In this document: in pieces, positions 9,782 to 19,235 of the stretch
Numbering within the stretch: position 1 is the stretch's first letter
Layout: each line of letters starts with the position of its first letter
Source: Burkholderiaceae bacterium
GTDB lineage: Bacteria > Pseudomonadota > Gammaproteobacteria > Burkholderiales > Burkholderiaceae_C
Assembly (NCBI GenBank): GCA_026125795.1
Contig: JAHCKM010000005.1
Location: 248,001 to 312,000, forward strand
DNA length: 64,000 bases
Direction: 5' to 3'
Notes under the pieces: model-generated
Databases searched by the model: none
The model's input: the letters and a program-made list of their open reading frames with translations, nothing else
What the model was told of the DNA's origin: nothing
Translations under genes and position numbers: made by a program

Positions 9782-10741
9782 TTGTTTCACTACATCCTGC
9801 GCCGCCTGCTGATCGCGGTGCCCAGCTTGCTGGGCATCAGCGTCGTGCTCTTCACGGTCCTGGCACTCGCGCCGGGCGACCCGTTCGAGGAACTGGCCAC
9901 CAACCCCAACGTGCCGCCCGAGGTGCGCATGGCGCTGCGCGCCAAGTTCGGTCTCGACGATCCGGTGTGGCAGCGCTACGCGCACTGGTTCGCCAGCATG
10001 CTCAAGGGCGATTGGGGCTTCTCGTTCGTGAGCCGCATCAACGTCGAGCAACTGATCCTGCAGCGGCTGCCCACCACCATCGTGGTGATCGGCCTGTCGC
10101 AGGTGCTGGCGATCCTGGTCGCGCTGCCGGTCGGCATCATCGCCGCTGTCAAACCGTATTCGTGGTTCGACCGCATCGCCAGCACGTTCGCCTTCGTGGG
10201 CTTCTCGTTGCCCACGTTCTTCACCGGCGTGATCTTCATCCTGTTCTTCAGCATCTACCTGGGCTGGCTGCCTTTCGTGTACCGCACCGACATCGCGGCC
10301 ACCGGCTGGCTCTGGTGGTGGGAGCAGTTCAAGCAATCGATCATGCCGATCACGGTGCTCGGCTTGTTCCAGGCGGCGAGCATGATGCGCTACGTGCGCT
10401 CGGCGGTGCTCGACGTGATCCGCCTCGAGTACGTGACCACGGCGCGCAGCAAGGGCCTGAGCGAGCATGTGGTGGTGCTCAAGCACGTGGTGCGCAACGC
10501 GCTGATCCCGGTCGTAACGCTGGTGGCGCTGCAGATGCCCGCGGTGTTCGGCGGGGCCATCGTCACGGAGCAGATCTTTCGCATCCCCGGCATCGGCAGC
10601 CTGCTGATTGACGCCATCCTGCGCAACGACACGCCGGTGATCATGGCGGTGACCTTCGTCTTCGCCTGCCTCGTGATCCTGTTCAACCTGATCGCCGACA
10701 TCCTCTATGGCTGGCTCGATCCGCGAATCAGCTACCGGTGA
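9782..10741 (+). CDS. Peptide-type ABC transporter permease (DppB-like)
   Basis: A 319-residue inner-membrane permease with about six transmembrane helices. It starts with the classical MFHYILRRLLIAVPSLLGIS helix and carries the EAA-loop segment EYVTTARSKGLSEHVVVLKHVVRNALIPV. It pairs with the DppC-like protein encoded next to form the membrane channel of the importer. The start codon is TTG at 9782, chosen because it gives exactly the family N-terminus; no ATG exists in the right place. The last 35 bases overlap the start of the next gene. Confidence 0.92.
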   Translation: MFHYILRRLLIAVPSLLGISVVLFTVLALAPGDPFEELATNPNVPPEVRMALRAKFGLDDPVWQRYAHWFASMLKGDWGFSFVSRINVEQLILQRLPTTIVVIGLSQVLAILVALPVGIIAAVKPYSWFDRIASTFAFVGFSLPTFFTGVIFILFFSIYLGWLPFVYRTDIAATGWLWWWEQFKQSIMPITVLGLFQAASMMRYVRSAVLDVIRLEYVTTARSKGLSEHVVVLKHVVRNALIPVVTLVALQMPAVFGGAIVTEQIFRIPGIGSLLIDAILRNDTPVIMAVTFVFACLVILFNLIADILYGWLDPRISYR

Positions 10742-11741
10742 TGCGGGCGCGGGCACGGCCACCGTGCGCGCGCCGCAACTGGACGAAGGCGCGCGCGGCG
10801 TCGTGGGTGTGGCGGTGCACCGCACGGCCGAGATGGCTGGCGCCCCGCTCGGCCTGGTGGGCAAGAGCGTTTCGCCTTGGGCCGAAGCGTGGCGGCGTTT
10901 CAAGCGCCACCGGCTCGCCTACTGGAGCCTGTGGATTCTGGCCGCGCTCGTGCTGGCGGTGCTTCTCGGACCGCTGCTCTACAAGGTCGGCATCAACGAC
11001 ATCGACTTCAAGGCGCGACTGGCCGGCCCCAGCCTGACACACCCGCTCGGCACCGACGACCTCGGGCGCGATTTGCTCGCCCGCATGCTCTACGGCGGGC
11101 GCATCAGCCTGGCGGTGGGGCTGTCGGCGATGCTGATGGCCATCACCGTGGGCGTGATCATCGGCGCGGTGGCGGGCACCGCGCGTGGCTGGGTCGACGC
11201 GGCGCTGATGTGGGTAACCGACCTGTTCCTCAGCCTGCCGCAACTGCCGCTGCTGCTGCTGCTGATCTTCCTGTTCCGCGAGCCGCTGAAGCAGGTGTTC
11301 GGCATCGAGGTGGGCATCTTCGTGCTGATTGTGCTGGTGATCGGCGGCTTTCGCTGGATGCCGGTGGCGCGCCTGGTGCGCGCGCAGTTCTTCTCGCTGC
11401 GCGAGAAGGAGTTCGTCGAAGCCGCGCGCGCGCTCGGCGCGAGCACCTCGCGCCAGGTGGTGCGCCACATCCTGCCCAACAGCCTCGGGCCGGTGATCGT
11501 GGCGGCGACGATCGACGTGGCCGCCGCCATCATCGCCGAGAGCACGCTGTCGTTCCTCGGCCTGGGCTTTCCGCCCGACATCCCGACCTGGGGGCGTATC
11601 CTGTTCGACGCGCGCGACTACATGGACCTGGCGATGCACTGGGCCATGTTTCCGGGTCTCGCGATCTTCGTTACCGTGCTGACCATCAACTTCATCGGCG
11701 ACGGCTTGCGCGACGCGCTCGACCCGCGCAAGGTGATGTAG
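10707..11741 (+). CDS. Peptide-type ABC transporter permease (DppC-like)
   Basis: A 344-residue permease with an extended cytoplasmic N-terminus of about 65 residues before the first membrane helix (LAYWSLWILAALVLAVLLG). The PLGTDDLGRDLLARMLYGGR motif and the EAA loop (FVEAARALGASTSRQVVRHILPN) identify the DppC/OppC family. The ATG at 10707 lies inside the previous permease gene (35-base overlap), so translational coupling is expected. There is no in-frame ATG or GTG close to the upstream stop, which supports this start, although the first 30 residues are low-complexity and could be untranslated. Confidence 0.9.
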   Translation: MAGSIRESATGDAGAGTATVRAPQLDEGARGVVGVAVHRTAEMAGAPLGLVGKSVSPWAEAWRRFKRHRLAYWSLWILAALVLAVLLGPLLYKVGINDIDFKARLAGPSLTHPLGTDDLGRDLLARMLYGGRISLAVGLSAMLMAITVGVIIGAVAGTARGWVDAALMWVTDLFLSLPQLPLLLLLIFLFREPLKQVFGIEVGIFVLIVLVIGGFRWMPVARLVRAQFFSLREKEFVEAARALGASTSRQVVRHILPNSLGPVIVAATIDVAAAIIAESTLSFLGLGFPPDIPTWGRILFDARDYMDLAMHWAMFPGLAIFVTVLTINFIGDGLRDALDPRKVM

Positions 11742-11754
11742 CGCACTCCACTGC

Positions 11755-13724
<1,970 letters not shown>

Positions 13725-13824
13725 CGGGTTGCGGAACTAGAGTTCAGATTCGATTCGCTTCGTGCGCCTGTGCGAAGCGCATTCGGCCGGTGCATGATCG
13801 CGGCCTGCCCAGCAGGAGTACACG

Positions 13825-13905
13825 ATGCCCCCACGCGCACTGCGTTCGCTGCCCCCCGAGGGGGCGCCCGGCCTCCTAGAGGCGGCTCGTCGGAGGCTGG
13901 CATGA
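13825..13905 (+). other. GC-rich repeat element read as a 26-codon leader ORF before the enoyl-CoA hydratase gene
   Basis: A clear ribosome site (CAGGAG at 13811-13816) precedes an ATG at 13825. From it a 26-residue frame ([14 protein letters not shown]...) runs without stop and ends on the TGA at 13903-13905, which overlaps the ATG of the hydratase gene (ATGA at 13902-13905). The DNA is a copy of the palindromic repeat family of this window (GCTGCCCCCCGAGGGGGC at 13849-13866). The likely reading is a repeat inserted at the original start codon, now translated as a leader that hands ribosomes to the hydratase start. Translation is inferred. Confidence 0.5.
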
Positions 13906-14663
13906 CCATCAAGACCGGTGTCCACCACGGCGTGGCCACGATCGAGATCGCGCGCCCGGAGAAGAAGAACGCGCTCACCGCCGCGATGTACCAGGCGATG
14001 GCCGACGCGCTGCGCGCGGCGTCAGACGACAACGCGGTGCGCGCCGTGCTGATCAGCGGGCAGCCCGGTGTGTTCACCTCCGGCAACGACCTCGAGGATT
14101 TCATGCAGCGCCCGCCCCAAGGTGCGGACTCGCCGGTGGCGCAGTTCATGCGCGCGCTGCTCGAGATCGACAAGCCGGTGGTGGCCGCCGTCACCGGCGC
14201 TGCCATCGGCATCGGCACGACCATGCTGCTGCACTGCGACTTCGTCTACGTAAGTGACGAGGCGCGCCTGGCCACGCCGTTCGTCAGCCTGGGGTTGGTG
14301 CCCGAGTACGCGTCGAGCCTGCTGATGCCGGCCCTTATGGGCCACCGCCGGGCGGCCGAGAAGCTGCTGCTCGGCGACCCGTTCACCGGCGACGTGGCGG
14401 TGGAGTGCGGCCTGGCCAATGCGGTGCTGCCGGCCGGCGAGGTGGTGAACCACGCGCGCCGCGTGGCCGAACGTTTCAACGCGCTGCCGCCGAGCGCCGT
14501 GCGCGAGACCAAGCAGTTGATGCGGCGTGCCATGCGCGAGGCGGCGCTGCAGACCATGCAGATCGAAGGCGAGATCTTCGGCAAGCGGCTGCGCAGCCCG
14601 GAGGCGATGGAGGCGTTTCAGGCCTTCTTCCAGAAGCGCAAACCCGACTTCTCCAAGTTCTGA
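13902..14663 (+). CDS. Enoyl-CoA hydratase/isomerase family protein
   Basis: A 253-residue crotonase-fold protein. The oxyanion-hole segments are FTSGNDLEDF near residue 62 and AAVTGAAIGIGTTMLLHCD near residues 90-108. A glutamate at the usual first catalytic position is not clearly placed, and the second position lies in LVPEYASS, so hydratase and delta-isomerase (PaaG/ECI-like) activities both remain possible. ATG 13902 is preceded by CGGAGG at 13891-13896, inside the repeat element. The gene is followed after 9 bases by an SGNH hydrolase gene, suggesting one transcript. Confidence 0.88.
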   Translation: MTIKTGVHHGVATIEIARPEKKNALTAAMYQAMADALRAASDDNAVRAVLISGQPGVFTSGNDLEDFMQRPPQGADSPVAQFMRALLEIDKPVVAAVTGAAIGIGTTMLLHCDFVYVSDEARLATPFVSLGLVPEYASSLLMPALMGHRRAAEKLLLGDPFTGDVAVECGLANAVLPAGEVVNHARRVAERFNALPPSAVRETKQLMRRAMREAALQTMQIEGEIFGKRLRSPEAMEAFQAFFQKRKPDFSKF

Positions 14664-14672
14664 GGTCCGATC

Positions 14673-15422
14673 GTGGTTGCGCTCGCGCTCAAGCTCGCCC
14701 TGAGTCCGCTGCTGGTGGCTCAGGCGCTGCGCACCCGCGCGCTCGTGCCGCAGCTGCCCGAGGCCGCGGGTGCACGGCAAGGCGCCCATGGCCGCTGCGC
14801 AACGCGGCTTCGAGTGCTGCTGGCCGGGGACTCGTCGGCCGCCGGCGTCGGCGTCGCCTTGCAGGACGAAGCGCTCGCCGGCCAACTGGTGCCGCTGCTG
14901 GCCGAACATTGCCAGGCCTGCGTGCAATGGGTGTTGTGCGCGCGCACCGGCCTGACCACCGCGCAGACTTTTGATGTGCTTCAGGCCGCCGACCTCGGGG
15001 TCGTTGACCTGGCCGTGGTGGTGACCGGGGTCAACGACGTCGTCGACCAGGTGAGCTCGACGCGTGCGGTGCGGGCGCGCGAGGCGATCGTCAACCTGCT
15101 GCGCAACCGCGCCGGCGCGCAACACGTGGTGTTCTGCCCGCTGCCGCCGATCCACCAGTTCCCGGCCTTGCCGCAACCGCTGCGCTGGATGGCTGGCGCC
15201 GACGCACAGCGCCACAACCGCGCGCTGCGGGATTGGGCCACCGAGCGCGCGCAACGCTGCGGCGACGTGTCGACACTCGAGCTCGAACACGTGCACCTCA
15301 GTCGAGACAACATGGCGAGCGACGGCTTTCATCCGGGCCCGCCGGTGTACCGCGCGGTGGCCGAATCGCTTGCAGCACACATCGGCCAACACGTGATGCC
15401 GCGCTTGCGGCTCGATTCCTGA
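14673..15422 (+). CDS. SGNH/GDSL-type esterase
   Basis: A 249-residue serine hydrolase of the SGNH superfamily. Block I is LAGDSSAAGVG (catalytic serine near residue 54), block III is VVVTGVNDVVDQ and block V is SDGFHPGPPVYRA, with the catalytic Asp/His pair. The N-terminus has a short hydrophobic stretch that could be an uncleaved anchor or signal. The GTG start at 14673 follows GAGGT directly after the hydratase stop. Family members are lipases, esterases or thioesterases; the location between an enoyl-CoA hydratase and an SDR suggests lipid metabolism. Confidence 0.83.
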   Translation: MVALALKLALSPLLVAQALRTRALVPQLPEAAGARQGAHGRCATRLRVLLAGDSSAAGVGVALQDEALAGQLVPLLAEHCQACVQWVLCARTGLTTAQTFDVLQAADLGVVDLAVVVTGVNDVVDQVSSTRAVRAREAIVNLLRNRAGAQHVVFCPLPPIHQFPALPQPLRWMAGADAQRHNRALRDWATERAQRCGDVSTLELEHVHLSRDNMASDGFHPGPPVYRAVAESLAAHIGQHVMPRLRLDS

Positions 15423-15435
15423 CACGGAGCCCGGC

Positions 15436-16278
15436 ATGAACGACCAACGAACGCTGAAGGACAAGACGCTGCTCATCACCGGCGCTTCGCGCGGCATCGG
15501 GCTGGCGATCGCATTGCGTGCGGCGCGCGACGGGGCGCGCATCGTGCTGCTGGCCAAGACCACCGAGCCCAACCCCAAGCTGCCGGGCACCTTGTACTCG
15601 GCGGCCGAGCAGATCGAGGCCGTCGGCGGACAGGCGCTGCCGGTGCCCACCGACATCCGCGACGAGAACGCGGTGGCGGCCGCGGTGGCGCAAGGCGTGC
15701 AGCGATTCGGCGGCATCGACATCCTGGTGAACAACGCCAGTGCGATCAGCCTCACGCCGACCGACGCCACGCCGATGAAACGCTTCGACCTGATGTTCGG
15801 CGTCAACGTGCGTGGCACCTATTGCTGCACGCAGGCGTGCCTGCCCGAGCTGATCAAGAGCGCCAAGGCCGGTCGCAACCCGCACGTGCTCAACATGAGC
15901 CCGCCGCTGTCGATGAAGCCGCACTGGTTCGCCAACCATGTGGCCTACACGATGGCCAAGTACGGCATGAGCGAATGCACCCTTGGCCACGCCGCAGAGT
16001 TCAAGCGACACGGCATTGCGGTGAACAGCCTGTGGCCCCGCACCGCGATCGCGACGGCGGCGCTGCAGATGATCCCCGGCATCGACATCAACCGGACGCG
16101 CAAGCCGGAGATCCTGAGCGACGCCGCGCACCTGATCCTCACCAGCGACGCCAAGGCCACGACCGGGAACTTCTTCATCGATGACGCGCTGCTCGCCGAG
16201 CACGGCATCACCGACCTTGACCGCTACGCGGTCGTGCCCGGCACGCAGGATCTGATCCCGGACTTCTTCGTCGACTAG
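15436..16278 (+). CDS. SDR family oxidoreductase (HSDL2-like)
   Basis: A 280-residue short-chain dehydrogenase. Cofactor motif TGASRGIG lies near residues 16-23, the NNAS motif is present, and the catalytic pair is in YTMAKYGMSE. The segment NMSPPLSMKPHWF before the tyrosine matches the HSDL2-type subfamily rather than ordinary FabG-like SDRs. The usual catalytic serine position is covered by the SPPLS segment. No C-terminal SCP2 domain is present, unlike human HSDL2. It follows the esterase gene by 13 bases and converges on the toxin-antitoxin genes with a 4-base overlap of stops. Confidence 0.87.
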   Translation: MNDQRTLKDKTLLITGASRGIGLAIALRAARDGARIVLLAKTTEPNPKLPGTLYSAAEQIEAVGGQALPVPTDIRDENAVAAAVAQGVQRFGGIDILVNNASAISLTPTDATPMKRFDLMFGVNVRGTYCCTQACLPELIKSAKAGRNPHVLNMSPPLSMKPHWFANHVAYTMAKYGMSECTLGHAAEFKRHGIAVNSLWPRTAIATAALQMIPGIDINRTRKPEILSDAAHLILTSDAKATTGNFFIDDALLAEHGITDLDRYAVVPGTQDLIPDFFVD

Positions 16279-16802
16279 AAGTGCCGCACCAGCGGCAGCA
16301 CCGCCTCCGGCGGTGAGCCTGCCACCACCGCCGGCCAGCCGACGGCACTGCAAAGACCGAACAGCACCCACACGCGGCCGTCGCGCGGCGTCGGCGCCGG
16401 CGCGACGCCGGGCGCGGCCGTCCAGCCGCGTGCGGTGCCGGGCTTGAGCGCTGCCGCAGGCGCCTGGAGCCGTTTGGCGCCGGCCCGTCGCAGGCGCCGT
16501 GCCTCGTTCTGGCAGGCGGTGTACGACAACAGACCGCCGGTCATCACGCGCTGGCTGAGCTTGGGCGCGGCGTAGCCGCTGTCGGGCAACTCGACCACCC
16601 ACAACGAACGGCGCACGCCGGCGAGATCGGCCGGATCGGTGATCTCTTCATGGCGCAGGAACTCGGCCCAGGCACCCATCGGCGTGTCGGCAAAGTAGTT
16701 GGCCGGCCCTTCGCCCGCACCGTGCCAGCGCGCGGGCGGCTGCACGTCGCTCTGCCAGAGAAACGGCTTGCGATGGTCGCAGTGGCGAAAACCCAGTCGC
16801 AT
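16275..16802 (-). CDS. RES-domain protein, probable toxin
   Basis: A 175-residue protein with RES-domain features: a conserved arginine in ARWHGAGEGPANYFADTP, the following AWAEFLRHEEI with the expected glutamate, and a serine in LLSYTACQNEARR. RES proteins of type II toxin-antitoxin systems are NAD+-degrading or ADP-ribosylating toxins. Immediately upstream lies a gene with the matching Xre/MbcA/ParS antitoxin C-terminus, in the usual antitoxin-first order. Assignment is from motif reading and context, with no search run. Between the two genes lies a copy of the GC-rich repeat; the ATG at 16802 comes 3 bases after the stop of a small ORF inside that repeat. Confidence 0.65.
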   Translation of the reverse strand: MRLGFRHCDHRKPFLWQSDVQPPARWHGAGEGPANYFADTPMGAWAEFLRHEEITDPADLAGVRRSLWVVELPDSGYAAPKLSQRVMTGGLLSYTACQNEARRLRRAGAKRLQAPAAALKPGTARGWTAAPGVAPAPTPRDGRVWVLFGLCSAVGWPAVVAGSPPEAVLPLVRHF

Positions 16803-16805
16803 CAG

Positions 16806-16877
16806 TCAGCGCCGGAGCGTTCCAGGCGGACGGATCCTCCTCGGGGGAGCGTGGAGCGCGGCGAGCAAGGGGGCCAT
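16806..16877 (-). other. GC-rich repeat element with short ORF between antitoxin and RES toxin genes
   Basis: On the minus strand a purine-rich AGAAGG precedes an ATG at 16877 that opens a 23-codon frame (MAPLLAALHAPPRRIRP...) ending at 16806-16808, three bases before the toxin ATG. The DNA carries the repeat core (CACGCTCCCCCGAGGAGG). Like other copies it sits exactly between two co-directional genes. It probably separates toxin translation from antitoxin translation; this is inferred. Confidence 0.4.
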
Positions 16878-16882
16878 CCTTC

Positions 16883-17554
16883 TCAGGCCGCCAGCGCCGA
16901 TGCGCCGCTGAGCGTGGCGGCGAGCCTGCGCACCTGCTGCGCGCCCTTTTCATCCGGCGTCCAACGCGCACCCAGCAGCGCGCGCGGGCTCTTGCCGCCC
17001 AACTGCGTGCGGGGGCGTTCGAACCAGCGGCGCATGCCGAAGTCGTTGTACGAGCCGGCAAGGTCGGACACCACCATCGCCAGCCAGTGCAGGCGTTCGG
17101 CCGTGGCCTGGGGGGTGGCACGTTCGGCGCCGGCGTAACGCCGCAGCGATGCCGGCGCGATGCCGAGCAGATCGCCCAGCACCTCGTCGCCGAACACGGC
17201 GCGCATCGGTGCCCACTCGCTCGACGGCACCGGGGAGTCGTCGAGCACCGCGACGAGCTGCTCGACGCTGTCGGCCATGCGCTGCGCGGTGGCGGCATCG
17301 AGCCGCGCCGGGCCTTGCTTGAGCAATGGCGCCAGGGCCACCGGCGCCGCACCGATCAGGCCTTGTTTGTGCAGTGCTGTGAGCACGCGCTGCACCGCCT
17401 GTGCATCGATCTGCGTGACCGTGGCGCCGGCGAGCACGCCCATGGCCGAGGCGCGCGTCAGCAGCGTGAGCAGCCGCTCGTGCAGCCGGCGGTTGGCCGA
17501 TGGAGCAGAATCGGGATGAATTCGGATCGGGACCATGCGCCGATCATAGTCCAT
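16883..17554 (-). CDS. Xre/MbcA/ParS-type antitoxin (toxin-binding C-terminal domain)
   Basis: A 223-residue protein whose last 50 residues match the ParS/MbcA (DUF2384-like) toxin-binding domain: NDFGMRRWFERPRTQLGGKS, followed by PRALLGARWTPDE. A helical segment around VFGDEVLGDLLGIAPASLRRY resembles the Xre-like helix-turn-helix of this class. The N-terminal 90 residues are longer than in typical antitoxins and not recognised. It precedes the RES-domain gene, the canonical order for RES-Xre systems, so autoregulated transcription is expected. The ATG at 17554 has GGAAG upstream; a second ATG 18 bases in is an alternative. Confidence 0.65.
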   Translation of the reverse strand: MDYDRRMVPIRIHPDSAPSANRRLHERLLTLLTRASAMGVLAGATVTQIDAQAVQRVLTALHKQGLIGAAPVALAPLLKQGPARLDAATAQRMADSVEQLVAVLDDSPVPSSEWAPMRAVFGDEVLGDLLGIAPASLRRYAGAERATPQATAERLHWLAMVVSDLAGSYNDFGMRRWFERPRTQLGGKSPRALLGARWTPDEKGAQQVRRLAATLSGASALAA

Positions 17555-17591
17555 ATCGCTTCCGGCTGCGCGTTTCCTCGTGCTCGACGGC

Positions 17592-18662
17592 TCAGGCGGC
17601 CGGCAGCGCCGCGGGCTGCGCAGAGGCTTCGGCGCCGCTGCCGCACTTCATGCAGTAGCGAAAGAAGGCGTTGCGCCGTGTGCCGCAGCCGCCGCAGGCC
17701 TGGAACAGCTTGAGGCCGCAGTGCACGCAGAAATCGGCCTTGACGTCGCCGGTGGTCATCACCGGCCGTTCGCAGCCCGGGCAGACGTTGGCGGCGAGCT
17801 TCTTCAACGCCTCGTCGTTCGACAGCGACTTGCGCCGCTCGCTCTCGGTCTGCTGCTCGACCAGCTTGCGCCGCTCGAGGTAGCGACGCATCGCCTTGAT
17901 GACGTAGTGCCCGGCAATGGCCGTGAGCACGATGCCGACGCCATAGCGCACATAGCCGCCGTAGCTCGGCAGGTACGGCACCAGCTCGAAGAAGAAGGTG
18001 AACACCGCGAACAGCACGAAGCCGCGCATCAGCGGCCAGTAGTCGCTCTGGCGTTTCTTGACGACCAGCCAGCCGGCGATCGCCAACAGCGGCAGGGTCA
18101 GCGCCAGGCGCGCGCCGAACACACGCAGCTGCTGCTTGAACAGCGCGCTGCGGTAGGCACTATCGGCGGCCTCCAGCAGCTGGCGCTCGGCACGGTGCTG
18201 CGCCGCAAGGGCCTGGCGCGCCACCAGCAGCCGGCCGTCGACCGCCTCCACGGCGCTTTGCATCTCGCGTTCGCGCGCCTTCAGCGCATCGAGGCTGCGC
18301 GTGCGCTGGATCACCTCGGGATCCTGCAGCGGGTCGGTGGTGGCGGTGCGTGTCGACAGCCAGTTGTTGTAGGTGGCGCGTGCCGACTGGTAGGCGTTGG
18401 CGGCTGCGGTGAGCGCCAGCCGGTTGCGCTCGCGTTCATCGTCGAGCTGGCGCTGCTGGTCGTTCAGCTTGCGGATGTCGTCGCGCACGGCCTTCAGCGC
18501 CGCCGGGTCGGCGAACTGGTCCTGCGACAGGTGCTCTTCGAGGCGCGGCAGGTCGGCGACGATCTTGCCGCCCAGTCCGACGAGAAAGCCGGCGAACACG
18601 AACGACACGATCCACATCACCAGCTTGAACAGCCGGTCGGGCACGCGCAGGAACTTGAACAC
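17592..18662 (-). CDS. Membrane protein with coiled coil and C-terminal double zinc ribbon
   Basis: A 356-residue protein of no recognised function. Residues 13-37 form a membrane helix; residues 45-165 are strongly helical and charged (coiled coil, probably periplasmic); three or so hydrophobic segments follow (about residues 178-265). The C-terminus, about residues 285-345, has four CxxC pairs (CPGC, CVHC, CGGC, CMKC), the pattern of two zinc ribbons, facing the cytoplasm if the helix count is even. The GTG start follows CAGGAG. It lies between a thioesterase and the toxin-antitoxin genes on the same strand. Confidence 0.75.
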   Translation of the reverse strand: MFKFLRVPDRLFKLVMWIVSFVFAGFLVGLGGKIVADLPRLEEHLSQDQFADPAALKAVRDDIRKLNDQQRQLDDERERNRLALTAAANAYQSARATYNNWLSTRTATTDPLQDPEVIQRTRSLDALKAREREMQSAVEAVDGRLLVARQALAAQHRAERQLLEAADSAYRSALFKQQLRVFGARLALTLPLLAIAGWLVVKKRQSDYWPLMRGFVLFAVFTFFFELVPYLPSYGGYVRYGVGIVLTAIAGHYVIKAMRRYLERRKLVEQQTESERRKSLSNDEALKKLAANVCPGCERPVMTTGDVKADFCVHCGLKLFQACGGCGTRRNAFFRYCMKCGSGAEASAQPAALPAA

Positions 18663-18685
18663 GGTATCGTCTCCTGGGTCAGTTG

Positions 18686-18756
18686 GCGCTCGGTCGCCCC
18701 CGAGCCGATTGACGCCCCCTCGGGGCGCAGCGACCCACGGGAGCGTGGGGGTCCAC
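18686..18756 (-). repeat. GC-rich palindromic repeat copy (thioesterase/zinc-ribbon gene gap)
   Basis: The gap between the thioesterase stop and the zinc-ribbon protein start contains, on the minus strand, GACCCCCACGCTCCCGTGGG followed by TCGCTGCGCCCCGAGGGGGCG, a copy of the repeat core also seen near 13.85, 34.26 and 54.87 kb. A GTG overlapping the upstream stop (TGAGTG) opens a short frame, but it ends before the ribosome site of the next gene, so here the spacer does not reach the next start. Confidence 0.6.
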
Positions 18757-19185
18757 TCAGCTCTGTGGGATCGGACGCGGCCGGCCGTCGTGGTCGATGG
18801 CCACGTAGGTCAGGTTGGCGTCGGTGACCTTCACCACCTGTGGCGCCGCCGGGTTGCGCTCGGCGTAGACCTCCACGTGCACGGTGACCGACGTGTTGCC
18901 CACGCGCAGCACGCGCGCATAGAACGACAGCAGGTCGCCCACCGACACCGGCTGCTTGAAGACGAACTGGTTCACCGCCACCGTGGCAATGCGTCCGCGT
19001 GCGATGCGCGCCGGCAGCACCGCGCCGGCCACGTCGACCTGCGCCATGATCCAGCCGCCGAAGATGTCGCCGTTGGCGTTGGAATCGGCCGGCATCGGGA
19101 TCACGCGCAGCACGAGTTCCATGCCATCGGGCAAACTCGGCGGCGCGGCAAGCCGCTGCTGGGCCGGGCTTGAGGTCTTGCTCAT
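18757..19185 (-). CDS. Acyl-CoA thioesterase (YciA-like hotdog fold)
   Basis: A 142-residue single-hotdog acyl-CoA thioesterase. The YciA family motifs are visible: [20 protein letters not shown] near residues 30-50 with the catalytic Asn/Asp region, then [14 protein letters not shown] and the C-terminal VDVxVE-like strand. It hydrolyses acyl-CoA to free acid and CoA in the cytoplasm. The ATG at 19185 has GGTGGAGG upstream; a start 36 bases earlier adds residues outside the family alignment. It is divergent from the ABC half-transporter gene, with about 50 bases between starts. Confidence 0.9.
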   Translation of the reverse strand: MSKTSSPAQQRLAAPPSLPDGMELVLRVIPMPADSNANGDIFGGWIMAQVDVAGAVLPARIARGRIATVAVNQFVFKQPVSVGDLLSFYARVLRVGNTSVTVHVEVYAERNPAAPQVVKVTDANLTYVAIDHDGRPRPIPQS

Positions 19186-19235
19186 CGTCTCCACCTCCAC
19201 AGAGCTCCAAGGCCCAGGCATTCTCCACGACCCCG

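Noticed and set aside
7841-10903. 1020-codon open frame on the minus strand
   Set aside because: Antisense to the binding-protein and permease genes, which have clear family motifs; the composition is that of a shadow frame.
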